From JBFWUM01 sp050247255 (GTDB lineage: Bacteria > Acidobacteriota > Vicinamibacteria > Vicinamibacterales > UBA2999), in the NCBI GenBank assembly GCA_050247255.1, contig JBFWUM010000028.1, forward strand, positions 1-51,424: 51,424 nt of DNA. Reading direction: 5' to 3'. Under the pieces are notes generated by a model. It saw only the letters and a list, made by a program, of their open reading frames with translations, searched no databases and was not told the DNA's origin. Shown here piece after piece: positions 33,665 to 40,937 of this stretch; position 1 is the first letter of the stretch; each line of letters starts with the position of its first letter. A program made the position numbers and the translations under genes.

Positions 33665-35134
33665 CTATCTAATGGCGCGCCAGTCGCCGGTCTGGGCGAT
33701 GGCCCTGGCGAAACAGGCCTCGGCGCGCGCCTCGGCATCGCGGCGCGCGGCCGCCGAGATGGCGAGCGACAGCTCCGCGTCGGCGGGGCACCGGGGACGG
33801 CCAGACGGCGCCGCCGCCGGCGCAGGCTGCGAGTAGTACCGGGCGGCGCCGACCCGCACCCAGGCGGGACGTTCCGCAAGCGCGCCACCGGTCAGCATTT
33901 CAACGACGGCCATGCGGACGGTGCGCTCGAGGCCGTCGGTCTGCGCCAGCACCGGCAGCGGCGCCAGGTGAATGGATCCACCCTGCGCCACACGGCCGAC
34001 CCACCATGGCTGGCCGGTCGCCAGGCGGAACGCATCGAGCGAGGGATGGACCGTGACCGCCGCGGCCGCCGCGCGCACGCCGAGCGTTCGCGACAGCTCC
34101 GCCTGCGCGCGCGCGGCGAGCTGGTCCACCTCGGTCCCCGCCGGGCGCACCGCTGGCGCGGCGGGACGGCGTGGAAGGACGGCCGGCGGCGCCTCCGCCA
34201 CCGTGGCGGGCGGAGTGGCGGGGGGAGTGGCGCCCGGTGGGCGGCGCGTAAGGACCGGCGCCGACCCGGTCAGCGTCAACCCCGGAAAGTACTGCCCGAG
34301 GATGTCGCGGGCCGTTTCGCCGCGTGCCGCGCGCCGGCCGGCGCCGATCACACACATGCCGACACCGTGGCCGAAGCCGCGGCCGGCGAACTCGATCGTG
34401 TCGCCGTCGGTCGTGAGGGTGAAAGCGGTGCTGCGAAGCCGAACCGCCCCGAGCACGGTCCTGAACTGCTCGCCGGCCACCAGCGCCGGGGTCAGGCCGT
34501 TGAGACGGAGGACGGCCACGCGGCCGGAGCGGTTGCGCGCCCCGATGTCGACCCGCGACAGGCTCCCCTCGAAGCCGGCCCGGCGCAGCGCGGCCTCCAC
34601 CTCGCGGCGCGTGAGGGTGACCGTCCACGGCACGTCGCCGTCATGGACGTCGTCTTCGACCGACTGCAGGTAGGGATAGTCGGCGCCCGGCCAGACCTCG
34701 GAGGCCGACTCCGAGTGGCCGCCGCACGACGCCGAATAGAAGACCTCGGCCGGCCGGCCGTTGTACAGCAGGATCTGCCCTGCCGTGGCTTGCGCGGCGC
34801 GCCGGGTCGCGGCGGTGGCAGCGCGCGGCACCTGGCAGTGGGTGCTGTCGCAGACGTCAAAGCCGTCGGCGCGGTGCCGGTTGGGGTTGGCCTTGACGAA
34901 TGTGCGGATGGCAATCGCCAGCGCCTCCTGGGCCGCGGCGCCGGCCTGCGGCTCCCCTTCCCCGGCGAGGACGCGCGCGACGTATTCCTCCAGCGGCAGT
35001 TCCACGACCCGCCCCGTCGCGAGTTCCCCAACGCGGACTGTCTCCGCTTGTCCTTGAACCACGAAATGCACGAAAAGCACGAAAGGGACGATCAAGACCG
35101 CTTTCGCGAATTTCGTGCATTTCGTGGTTGTCAT
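33665..35134 (-). CDS. SpoIID/LytB-domain protein with C-terminal peptidase-like remnant
   Basis: A 489-residue exported protein. SpoIID features are 'LPLEEYVARVLAGEG', 'AIRTFVKAN', 'CDSTHCQV', 'EVFYSASCGGHSE', 'ASEVWPGADYPYL' and 'GRGFGHGVGMCVIGAG'. SpoIID enzymes cleave denuded glycan strands of peptidoglycan; the domain is common outside spore formers as an amidase enhancer. After a Pro-rich linker, ~160 residues resemble a gluzincin (peptidase MA-like) domain in which the HEXXH helix reads 'VVEML', so it is probably non-catalytic. ATG 35134 is chosen. The signal peptide ('AVLIVPFVLFVHFVVQG') is encoded by a 19-bp inverted repeat at 35057-35129. Confidence 0.83.
   Translation of the reverse strand: MTTTKCTKFAKAVLIVPFVLFVHFVVQGQAETVRVGELATGRVVELPLEEYVARVLAGEGEPQAGAAAQEALAIAIRTFVKANPNRHRADGFDVCDSTHCQVPRAATAATRRAAQATAGQILLYNGRPAEVFYSASCGGHSESASEVWPGADYPYLQSVEDDVHDGDVPWTVTLTRREVEAALRRAGFEGSLSRVDIGARNRSGRVAVLRLNGLTPALVAGEQFRTVLGAVRLRSTAFTLTTDGDTIEFAGRGFGHGVGMCVIGAGRRAARGETARDILGQYFPGLTLTGSAPVLTRRPPGATPPATPPATVAEAPPAVLPRRPAAPAVRPAGTEVDQLAARAQAELSRTLGVRAAAAAVTVHPSLDAFRLATGQPWWVGRVAQGGSIHLAPLPVLAQTDGLERTVRMAVVEMLTGGALAERPAWVRVGAARYYSQPAPAAAPSGRPRCPADAELSLAISAAARRDAEARAEACFARAIAQTGDWRAIR
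35057..35129. repeat. 19-bp inverted repeat coding a signal peptide
   Basis: AACCACGAAATGCACGAAA (35057-35075) is the exact reverse complement of TTTCGTGCATTTCGTGGTT (35111-35129). The interval also shows a 9-bp periodicity (ACGAAATGC, ACGAAAAGC, ACGAAAGGG). The whole element lies inside the SpoIID gene, immediately after its start codon. Confidence 0.85.
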
Positions 35135-35138
35135 CAGA

Positions 35139-35555
35139 TCACAACCACCGCTTGCATCCCGGCCGGCAATTGCACTCAATGATGCGCTCGCCGTCGGTGT
35201 AATAGTCGTAGGTCAGCTCTTCGCCCGCCTTGATGTTCTTGCCTGCCCGGATCCAGATCGTCTTGCCGACAATCTGGCTGTAGCAGTTGGGCTTGCAGGC
35301 GTGGTTGATGAAGCGCGCGACGTTGCCGCCCGAGTTCGCGTCCCGAACCCAGCGCCGGTTCACGGTGAAGCACCAGATTTCGCCACGCTTGAGGTACTTC
35401 GTCTCCCGCTTGAGGCTTTCCTTGTGATCGATGAGCTCGCCGTCGTAGTCGATGATCCGCGTGTTCTTGGTGATCGGCTCGAGGGCGAAGACGCCCCACC
35501 CGTGCAGTTTGGAACGACGCCGCTGAATCCTTGGTAACGGTTTTGCCTGGGGCAT
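35139..35555 (-). CDS. Compact SET-domain lysine methyltransferase
   Basis: A 138-residue single-domain SET protein. It shows 'RRSKLHGWGVFALEPI', 'NVARFINHACKPNCY' (the knot-forming RFINHxCxPN), 'IRAGKNIKAGEELTYDYYTD' and a post-SET cysteine cluster 'CNCRPGC'. SET enzymes transfer methyl groups from SAM to lysine side chains. ATG 35555 is chosen from the family start; the longer frame to 35693 overlaps the divergent gene. No ribosome site is seen and TATCCT lies nine bases upstream, suggesting a leaderless message. The target in a bacterium could be a ribosomal or DNA-binding protein; it is not predictable here. Confidence 0.88.
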   Translation of the reverse strand: MPQAKPLPRIQRRRSKLHGWGVFALEPITKNTRIIDYDGELIDHKESLKRETKYLKRGEIWCFTVNRRWVRDANSGGNVARFINHACKPNCYSQIVGKTIWIRAGKNIKAGEELTYDYYTDGERIIECNCRPGCKRWL

Positions 35556-35595
35556 GTGCAACACAGGATAGCAAAAGCCCTCATAATTGAACGAT
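35556..35595. promoter_or_regulatory. Short divergent promoter between SET and radical SAM genes
   Basis: Only 40 bp separate the two start codons. CATAAT (35582-35587) faces the radical SAM ATG at eight bases' distance, and TATCCT on the other strand faces the SET ATG. Neither gene has a clear Shine-Dalgarno, so both may be leaderless. Confidence 0.4.
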
Positions 35596-36585
35596 ATGTC
35601 GCAGCGGACTGGAGTTGGTGTACGTGAAGTGATGCACGCGTGGGGACGCATCCTCAGCGGCCACAGGCCGAACCTCTCGATTGAGATCACCAAGGAGTGC
35701 CCGCTGCGGTGTCCGGGCTGCTACGCCTACGGCGACGAACACCTCGGCGGCGGCCTGACGCTGCGCGGGCTGTCGGACTTCAAGGGCGAGGAGCTGGTGT
35801 CGCGCTTCATGGCGCTCGTCGATCGCCACAACCCGCTGCACCTGTCGATCGTCGGCGGCGAGCCGCTGGTCCGCTACCGCGAGCTGGGCCAGATCCTGCC
35901 GCAGCTGGCCGAGCTCGGCATCCACACCCAGCTGGTCACGAGCGCCGTGCGCCCCATCCCGCAGGAGTGGGCCGGCATCCCCCGCCTGCAAATCGTCGTG
36001 TCGATCGATGGCCTGCAGCCAGAACACGACGCGCGCCGCACGCCGGCGACCTACGAGCGCATCCTCAAGCACATCGCCGGGCACCAGATCACCGTGCACT
36101 GCACGGTGACCCGTCAGCAGGTCGTGCGCGACGGCTACATCGAGGAGTTCCTGCGGACGTGGCAGGAGAACCCGAACTGCCGGCTGATCTGGTTCAGCCT
36201 CTACACGCCGCAGAAGGGGGAGATCTCGGCGGAGCGCCTGACGAAGGCGGACCGGGCCCGGGTGATCGGCGAGCTGCGCGAGCTGCGGACGAAGTACTCG
36301 AAGCTGCAGCTGCTCGACGGCATGCTCAACGTCTACGCCGAGCCGCCAGACAGCCCCGAGCACTGCATCTTCGCGCAGACGACCGACTGCTACGCCTCGG
36401 ACTTCGAGAAGCGGATCACCCCCTGCCAGTTCGGCGGCAACCCCGATTGCACCAACTGCGGCTGCATCGCCTCGGCCGGCCTCGAAGCGATCGGGCGCCA
36501 CAGGCTGAAAGGGAACATCCAGGTCGGCAAAATCTTCTACGCGTCCGTCAAAGTTGGCCAGGCCGTCGCCCGCCTGCGGACGTAG
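35596..36585 (+). CDS. Radical SAM protein with C-terminal Cys-rich auxiliary region
   Basis: A 329-residue radical SAM enzyme. The [4Fe-4S] motif is C35-x3-C39-x2-C42 ('CPLRCPGC'). 'LSIVGGEPLVRYRELGQILP' is the GGE motif, and 'IVVSIDGLQPEHDARR' a further core strand. The C-terminal 'CIFAQTTDC', 'TPCQFGGNPDCTNCGC' gives six cysteines that could bind a second cluster, as in SPASM-type or HpnH-like members. ATG 35596 is preferred over an ATG-like codon at 35587. It is divergent from the SET gene with 40 bp, which suggests shared control. The reaction cannot be assigned. Confidence 0.85.
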   Translation: MSQRTGVGVREVMHAWGRILSGHRPNLSIEITKECPLRCPGCYAYGDEHLGGGLTLRGLSDFKGEELVSRFMALVDRHNPLHLSIVGGEPLVRYRELGQILPQLAELGIHTQLVTSAVRPIPQEWAGIPRLQIVVSIDGLQPEHDARRTPATYERILKHIAGHQITVHCTVTRQQVVRDGYIEEFLRTWQENPNCRLIWFSLYTPQKGEISAERLTKADRARVIGELRELRTKYSKLQLLDGMLNVYAEPPDSPEHCIFAQTTDCYASDFEKRITPCQFGGNPDCTNCGCIASAGLEAIGRHRLKGNIQVGKIFYASVKVGQAVARLRT

Positions 36586-36609
36586 CTCGCATCGCTAGGC
36601 TCGCCTGAA

Positions 36610-36724
36610 GGCCGCCGGCCCGTCATGTCGCTCCGGAAAACCCGGACTCCGCAAGGCGCCCTTACGGGCGCCGCGGGTCGGTGTACGAACAGGGTTTTCC
36701 TCCGGACATGACGGCCCGACGGCC
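36610..36724. repeat. Imperfect long hairpin (foldback 1)
   Basis: Left arm 36610-36643 and right arm 36692-36724 pair through GGAAAACCC/GGGTTTTCC, GTCATGTC/GACATGAC and a 10-of-12 GGCC-rich end. The loop contains its own perfect stem GGCGCCC-TTAC-GGGCGCC (36655-36672). It starts 24 bp after the radical SAM stop. Confidence 0.75.
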
Positions 36725-36744
36725 ATGTGGCTTGCGTGACGCCA

Positions 36745-37003
36745 GGCGGTGAGCACGGGCCGGGTGGCGGCTGCGTCCGCCAGGCCGACGCGCCGCGCAG
36801 CCGGAAATCGGGCGGAACGATTCTGCGCGCCGACTTCCTCCCAGTGCGTTCGAGTTGCTTCGAACCAGCTCGGACGTTTTGTGCCGCATGACAGACGCGG
36901 CATCGAGTGAGCTCCTAGTCGGCGCGTGTGCGTCAGGTTACGAGTGGAGGCCGATTTCCCGGCCGCAGCGGCCGCAGCCGCCACCCGGCCCGTGCTCACC
37001 GCC
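36745..37003. repeat. 259-bp element with 31-bp perfect inverted ends (foldback 2)
   Basis: Positions 36745-36775 (starting GGCGGTGAGCACGGG) are the exact reverse complement of 36973-37003. Inside, further imperfect matches occur (CCGGAAATCGG against CCGATTTCCCGG; GCGCCGACT against AGTCGGCGC), and GTTCGA/TCGAAC lies near the centre, so most of the element can fold back. No target-site duplication and no transposase are seen. It ends six bases from the PLD-like stop. Confidence 0.8.
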
Positions 37004-37009
37004 GTTTCG

Positions 37010-37924
37010 CTACGAGGCGGCGGCGACGGCGGCTTCCTTCTCGGCGGCCTTGATTTCCTTCTCGTGCGCCTTGAACTCCTTCTGGCCGAGCTCGGTCTTG
37101 GCCCAGTCCTCCTCGAAGACCTCCAGCATCCGCTTGACGATCTTCGAGTCGCGGACGATGAGGCCGACCTCGCGGCGGGCGTCGAGCTCGGTCGAGCGCA
37201 GGCTCTGGCTGCCGACGAACGCTGTGTCGCTGTCCCGGACCATGGCGCGCACGTGCAGGCGGCCGCCGGGGTACTTCTGCACGCGGAGGTCGCCGCCGCG
37301 CTTGCCGATCTTGCCGAGGATGCGGATGTCGACGCCCGCCTTCGCCCGCAGGTGCAGCAGCCGGATCATCTGCGGGTCGCTCACCTTCTCGTCGTAGATC
37401 ACCAGCTGCTTCTTCGCCCGCTTGATGAACGTCGCCAGCTGCTCCCGCGCGTTCTCGGGGCTGACGACCAGGCCATCGGTGGCCGGGTCGTAGTCCTGGC
37501 GCAGCGCATCCGACTCGAACAGCCGCAGTGCCTCCTGCACGATCCGCCGGTCGCGGGTGACCAGGCCGAAGCTGCGGCTGCGCAGGTCGATGGCCGTCAT
37601 GTTGAAGCCGTAGACGTGGAGCTCCTTGCGATCGGTGATGAGGAGCTTGCCGTGGTAACGGACGAGGTCGTCGTTGGTGCGCGAAACGGTCACGCCGGCC
37701 TTGAGCATCCGCTGCTCCAGGTCGCGCAGCCGCTTCTCGCCGCCGGCGTTGGTGTGCGCGATCAGCGCCCGCGCGGCGACACCCCGCCCCACCGCGGCCT
37801 CGACGGCCTTCTCGAGCTCCTTCAGGTCGAAGCGAAAGATGATGATGTCGAGCGTTTCCCTGGCCCGCTCGACCGCCTTCAAAACCGGCTGCAGGCCGTC
37901 CGCCGGCTGCACGATGAGATCCAC
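37010..37924 (-). CDS. Phospholipase D-like protein, second HKD site altered
   Basis: A 304-residue protein with two PLD repeats. The first has H91-x-K93-x4-D98 ('HGKLLITD'). The second reads H224-x-R226-x4-D231 ('HVRAMVRD'), with Arg in place of the catalytic Lys, then 'FVGSQSLRSTELDARREVG'. A Lys/Glu-rich helical tail follows. GTG 37924 is chosen because GGAG lies six bases upstream; the longer frame to 38032 enters the SulP gene. It is 76 bp downstream of SulP on the same strand. It has no signal peptide, unlike the PLD protein at 6091. Activity may be reduced, or Arg may substitute. Confidence 0.82.
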   Translation of the reverse strand: MDLIVQPADGLQPVLKAVERARETLDIIIFRFDLKELEKAVEAAVGRGVAARALIAHTNAGGEKRLRDLEQRMLKAGVTVSRTNDDLVRYHGKLLITDRKELHVYGFNMTAIDLRSRSFGLVTRDRRIVQEALRLFESDALRQDYDPATDGLVVSPENAREQLATFIKRAKKQLVIYDEKVSDPQMIRLLHLRAKAGVDIRILGKIGKRGGDLRVQKYPGGRLHVRAMVRDSDTAFVGSQSLRSTELDARREVGLIVRDSKIVKRMLEVFEEDWAKTELGQKEFKAHEKEIKAAEKEAAVAAAS

Positions 37925-38000
37925 GCCTGCTCCAATCCAGCCTCGGGCGCCGCAACGGTGGCGCGAGGGGCTGGCTGTAGCACAGCAAAGAGCTCGCCGT

Positions 38001-39686
38001 TTAGCTGGCCCGGGGCACCTGTCGAATGGCATCGACCCGGCGAAGGGCCGCCTCGAAGCTCGGCTGGATGTTCTCGTCGCCCAGGTGGCGGTGGAACTCG
38101 GCGCGCTCCATCATCCGCGCGGGCTGGGGGGGAGCCCCGCAGGCGATCAGCGTCCGGCCGGTCTTGCGCACCGCATCCGCGAAGTCCTGGATGGCGCGCA
38201 GGCCGGTGGCGTCGATCGCCGTCATGTTCCGCAGGCGCAGGATGACGATCGGTGCAAAGGTCTCCAGCCGCGCCAGCTGCCCCGTCAGCTTCTCGGTGGC
38301 CCCGAACAGGAACGGGCCATGAATCCGCAGGATCGTCACGTCTTCGGGAATCGGCTTGTCCTGCAGCACGTGCACCCGGCCGCGCTCGATGGTCTCCCGC
38401 GTGACGTGCGAGACGGTCGTCGTCGCCGCGACGCGGCGGATGAAGAGCAACGCGGCGAGGATCATCCCCACTTCCACCGCTACCGTCAGGTCGGCGACGA
38501 CGGTGAGGACGAAGGTGGCGATCCAGACCAGGCGATCGGTCCATCCCTGCTTCCAGAGCTCGGGGATCTCGTGCCACTCGCCCATGTTGTAGGAGACGAC
38601 CAGCAGCGTCCCGGCCAGCACCGTCATCGGCACCAGCCCCGCCAGCGGCGCGCCGACGAGCAGGATGACGAGCAGCACGACGGCGTGAATCATGCCGGCC
38701 ACGGGCGTTTTCGCGCCGGACCGGATGTTGGTCGCCGTCCGGGCAATGGCGCCGGTGGCCGGCAGGCCGCCGACGAGCGGCGACACGATGTTGGCGATCC
38801 CCTGCCCGAACAGCTCGACGTTCGAGTTGTGGCGCGTGCCGGTCATCCGGTCGGCAACGACCGCCGACATCAGCGACTCGATGGCCCCGAGCATGGCGAT
38901 GGTCAGCGTCGGCGACAGCAGCGAGATGATCAGGCCGGGGCGGAAGCGCGGCAGCTGGACGTCGGGCAGCCCCGACGGGATCCCGCCGAAGCGGCTGCCG
39001 ATGGTCTCGGCCGGCAGCTGCAGCACCGCGACGATAGCCGTGCCGGCAAAGAGCGCCACGATGTAGCCGGGAATCCGCGGCATGATGCGGTTCCAGCCGA
39101 CGATCAGGGCGACGACGCCAAGGCCGACGGCGGTGGTGACGCCGGACGCATTGCCGGCGTTCTCTGCCAGCACGCGCAACCGCTCGAGAAACTCGCCCGG
39201 GGCGGCGGTTTCGAGGCTGATGCCGAACAGATCCTGGAGCTGAGTCGACGCGATGACCAGGGCGATGCCGTTGGTGAAGCCGACGACCACCGGCCGCGGG
39301 ATGAACCGCACCGCCGTGCCGCTGCCGGTCAGCGCCATGATGACGAGGATGACGCCCGCCATCATCGTGCACATGAACAGGCCGTCGACGCCGTACTCGG
39401 CGACGATGCCGGAGACGACCACCACGAAGGCGCCCGTCGGGCCGCCGATCTGGACCGCCGATCCGCCAAAGGCGGAGATCAGGAAGCCGGTCACGATGGC
39501 GCAGTAGATGCCGGCCTGCGGGGACATGCCGGACGAAATGGCGAAGGCCATGGCCAGCGGCAGGGCCACGAGGCCGACGGTGACGCCGGCGATCAGGTCG
39601 GCCGTGAAGGTGGCCGCGGAGTACTGGCGGAGCGCAAGCACCGACGCCGGCAGGTATCGCCTGGCGCCGGAGCGGGAATGTGGCAC
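38001..39686 (-). CDS. SulP-family anion transporter with STAS domain
   Basis: A 561-residue inner-membrane transporter of the SulP/SLC26 family, carrying sulfate, bicarbonate or other anions. About 10-12 hydrophobic helices run from 'DLIAGVTVGLVALPLAMAFA' to 'VEVGMILAALLFI'; 'SGMSPQAGIYCAIVTGFLI', 'GGPTGAFVVVVSG' and 'IESLMSAVVADRMTG' are family motifs. The C-terminal STAS domain (~430-550) includes 'VVILRLRNMTAIDATGLRAI', the usual loop. The start is GTG 39686 with AAGGAA upstream. The substrate is not decidable from sequence. Confidence 0.92.
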   Translation of the reverse strand: MPHSRSGARRYLPASVLALRQYSAATFTADLIAGVTVGLVALPLAMAFAISSGMSPQAGIYCAIVTGFLISAFGGSAVQIGGPTGAFVVVVSGIVAEYGVDGLFMCTMMAGVILVIMALTGSGTAVRFIPRPVVVGFTNGIALVIASTQLQDLFGISLETAAPGEFLERLRVLAENAGNASGVTTAVGLGVVALIVGWNRIMPRIPGYIVALFAGTAIVAVLQLPAETIGSRFGGIPSGLPDVQLPRFRPGLIISLLSPTLTIAMLGAIESLMSAVVADRMTGTRHNSNVELFGQGIANIVSPLVGGLPATGAIARTATNIRSGAKTPVAGMIHAVVLLVILLVGAPLAGLVPMTVLAGTLLVVSYNMGEWHEIPELWKQGWTDRLVWIATFVLTVVADLTVAVEVGMILAALLFIRRVAATTTVSHVTRETIERGRVHVLQDKPIPEDVTILRIHGPFLFGATEKLTGQLARLETFAPIVILRLRNMTAIDATGLRAIQDFADAVRKTGRTLIACGAPPQPARMMERAEFHRHLGDENIQPSFEAALRRVDAIRQVPRAS

Positions 39687-39709
39687 AGACCGTTCCTTAG
39701 AGAGCCTCC

Positions 39710-40836
39710 CTATTGTAGCTCGTCAGGCCAGAGCCACGCTGCGCCGCGGACGCCGCTGGAGTCGCCGTGCCTGGCGCGAACCAGGCGGGTCGACACCTCG
39801 CCGCCAAAGACCCAGCGCCCCCAGCGCGCCGGCACCGCCTCGTACAGCTCCACCAGGTTGGACATGCCGCCGCCGAGCACGATGACGTCGGGGTCAAGGA
39901 TGTTGATGACGCTCGCCAGCGAACGCGCCATGCGGTCGACATACAGCTCGGGCACCCCGCCACCCGCCGTGGCTTCCGCCTTCGTGGCTTCCGCCTTCGT
40001 GGCTTCCGCCTTCAGGCGGAAGTCGCGCTCGAACGCTGGCCCGGACAGGAAGGTCTCGATACACCCCTGCTTCCCGCAGTAGCACGGCGGCCCCGGAGAC
40101 TCGCCCGGTNNNNNNNNNNNNNNNNNNNNNNNNNNNNNNNNNNNNNNNNNNNNNNNNNNNNNNNNNNNNNNNNNNNNNNNNNNNNNNNNNNNNNNNNNNN
40201 NNNNNNNNNCGTGGCTTCCGCCTTCGTGGCTTCCGCCTTCAGGCGGAAGTCGCGCTCGAACGCTGGCCCGGACAGGAAGGTCTCGATACACCCCTGCTTC
40301 CCGCAGTAGCACGGCGGCCCCGGAGACTCGCCCGGTTCGGGCCACGGCAAGGGGTTGTGTCCCCACTCGCCGGCAATGGCGTTCGGCCCGGTCACGGCCT
40401 CGCCGCGGACCACGAGGCCCGCGCCGGTTCCGGTGCCCACAATGACACCGAACACGACGTCGGCGCCGGCCGCGGCCCCGTCGGCGGCTTCGGAGACGGC
40501 GAAGCAGTTGGCGTCATTGGCCAGGCGCACCGGCTGCCCGAGGCGCGCTTCCAGGTCCTGCTGCAGCGGCCGGCCAATCAGCCACGTCGAGTTCGCGTTC
40601 TTGACCAGCCCGGTGCGCGGCGAGACCGTGCCCGGAATCCCGACGCCGACCGTCGCCTCGCTGGTTTCGGCCGTCGTGGCTTCCGCCTTCAGGCGGAAGA
40701 CCAGTGCGGCAATTGCTTCGATAGTCGCCGCGTAGTCTCCTCGCGGGGTCGGAATGCGGATCCTCGCGCGTTCGACGCTTCCGTCGAGCGCGATCCCCTC
40801 GATCTTGGTGCCGCCGACGTCGATGCCGATTCTCAC
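39710..40836 (-). CDS. ROK-family sugar kinase with two in-frame repeat insertions (one gene across a false gap)
   Basis: The frame looks shifted at the gap 40110-40209, but the flanking 127 bp are identical; removing 227 bp leaves 900 bp and a 299-residue ROK kinase. Visible features are 'IGIDVGGTKIEGIALDG' (phosphate loop), 'ANDANCFAVSEA' (catalytic Asp), 'GTGTGAGLV', H160 and the zinc site 'CYCGKQGCIE' (C176, C178, C183), then 'DVIVLGGGMSN'. It should phosphorylate a hexose such as fructose, mannose or N-acetylglucosamine. Residues 47-61 and 197-214 ('FRLKAEAT' then 'KAEAT' copies) come from inserted palindromic repeats and are not part of the normal fold. Confidence 0.87.
39969..40022. 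repeat. Palindrome plus three 15-bp tandem units inside the ROK gene
   Basis: Three exact 15-bp units (GTGGCTTCCGCCTTC, 39969-40013) run into the palindrome CTTCCGCCTTCAGGCGGAAG (40003-40022). On the coding strand each unit is one KAEAT pentapeptide. The repeat probably caused the assembly break nearby; the copy at 40230-40249 is the same sequence duplicated by the unmerged contig overlap. Confidence 0.88.
40110..40209. other. False scaffold gap: flanks overlap by 127 bp
   Basis: Positions 39983-40109 and 40210-40336 are identical over 127 bp, the same length as at the 12427 gap. Merging restores the ROK kinase frame. Confidence 0.93.
40680..40699. repeat. Second in-frame palindrome in the ROK gene
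   Basis: CTTCCGCCTTCAGGCGGAAG, identical to 40003-40022, is read on the coding strand as 'FRLKAEAT' at residues 47-54 of the kinase. Confidence 0.88.
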
Positions 40837-40850
40837 GTTGGTAGATGGTA

Positions 40851-40917
40851 GTTGGTCGGCGGTCGGTAGTCGGTGGTCGGTGGTCGGTGGTCGGTAGTCG
40901 GTGGTCGGTGGTCGGTG
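40851..40917. repeat. GGTCGGT heptad array between divergent genes
   Basis: About nine near-exact copies of the same heptad as at 21921 (variants GTCGGTA, GTCGGCG) fill the space between the ROK and PagL-like start codons. It ends eight bases before the proposed -10 box of the PagL-like gene. Confidence 0.85.
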
Positions 40918-40924
40918 TACTTGG

Positions 40925-40930
40925 TAGTAT
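40925..40930 (+). promoter_or_regulatory. Possible -10 box of a leaderless gene
   Basis: TAGTAT ends seven bases before GTG 40938, matching the layout at 32921. No Shine-Dalgarno is present. Confidence 0.3.
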
Positions 40931-40937
40931 TCGGCGC

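Larger units (their letters stand above)
36586..37009. other. 424-bp intergenic region filled by two foldback elements
   Basis: I find no supported gene; open frames across it are low-complexity shadows. It holds a ~115-nt imperfect hairpin (36610-36724) and a 259-bp element with 31-bp perfect inverted ends (36745-37003). Together they occupy most of the interval between the radical SAM stop and the stop of the convergent PLD-like gene. Confidence 0.8.

Noticed and set aside
36595..36999. A 134-codon minus-strand frame in the intergenic region
   Set aside because: It runs across the two inverted repeats and has no recognisable fold, ribosome site or family pattern.
37674..40082. An 802-codon plus-strand frame opposite SulP
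   Set aside because: Arg/Gln/Asp-rich shadow; the minus strand encodes a clear transporter.
39710..40836. Frameshifted ROK kinase pseudogene
   Set aside because: The shift is produced by 100 Ns plus a 127-bp duplicated contig end; the merged frame is intact.
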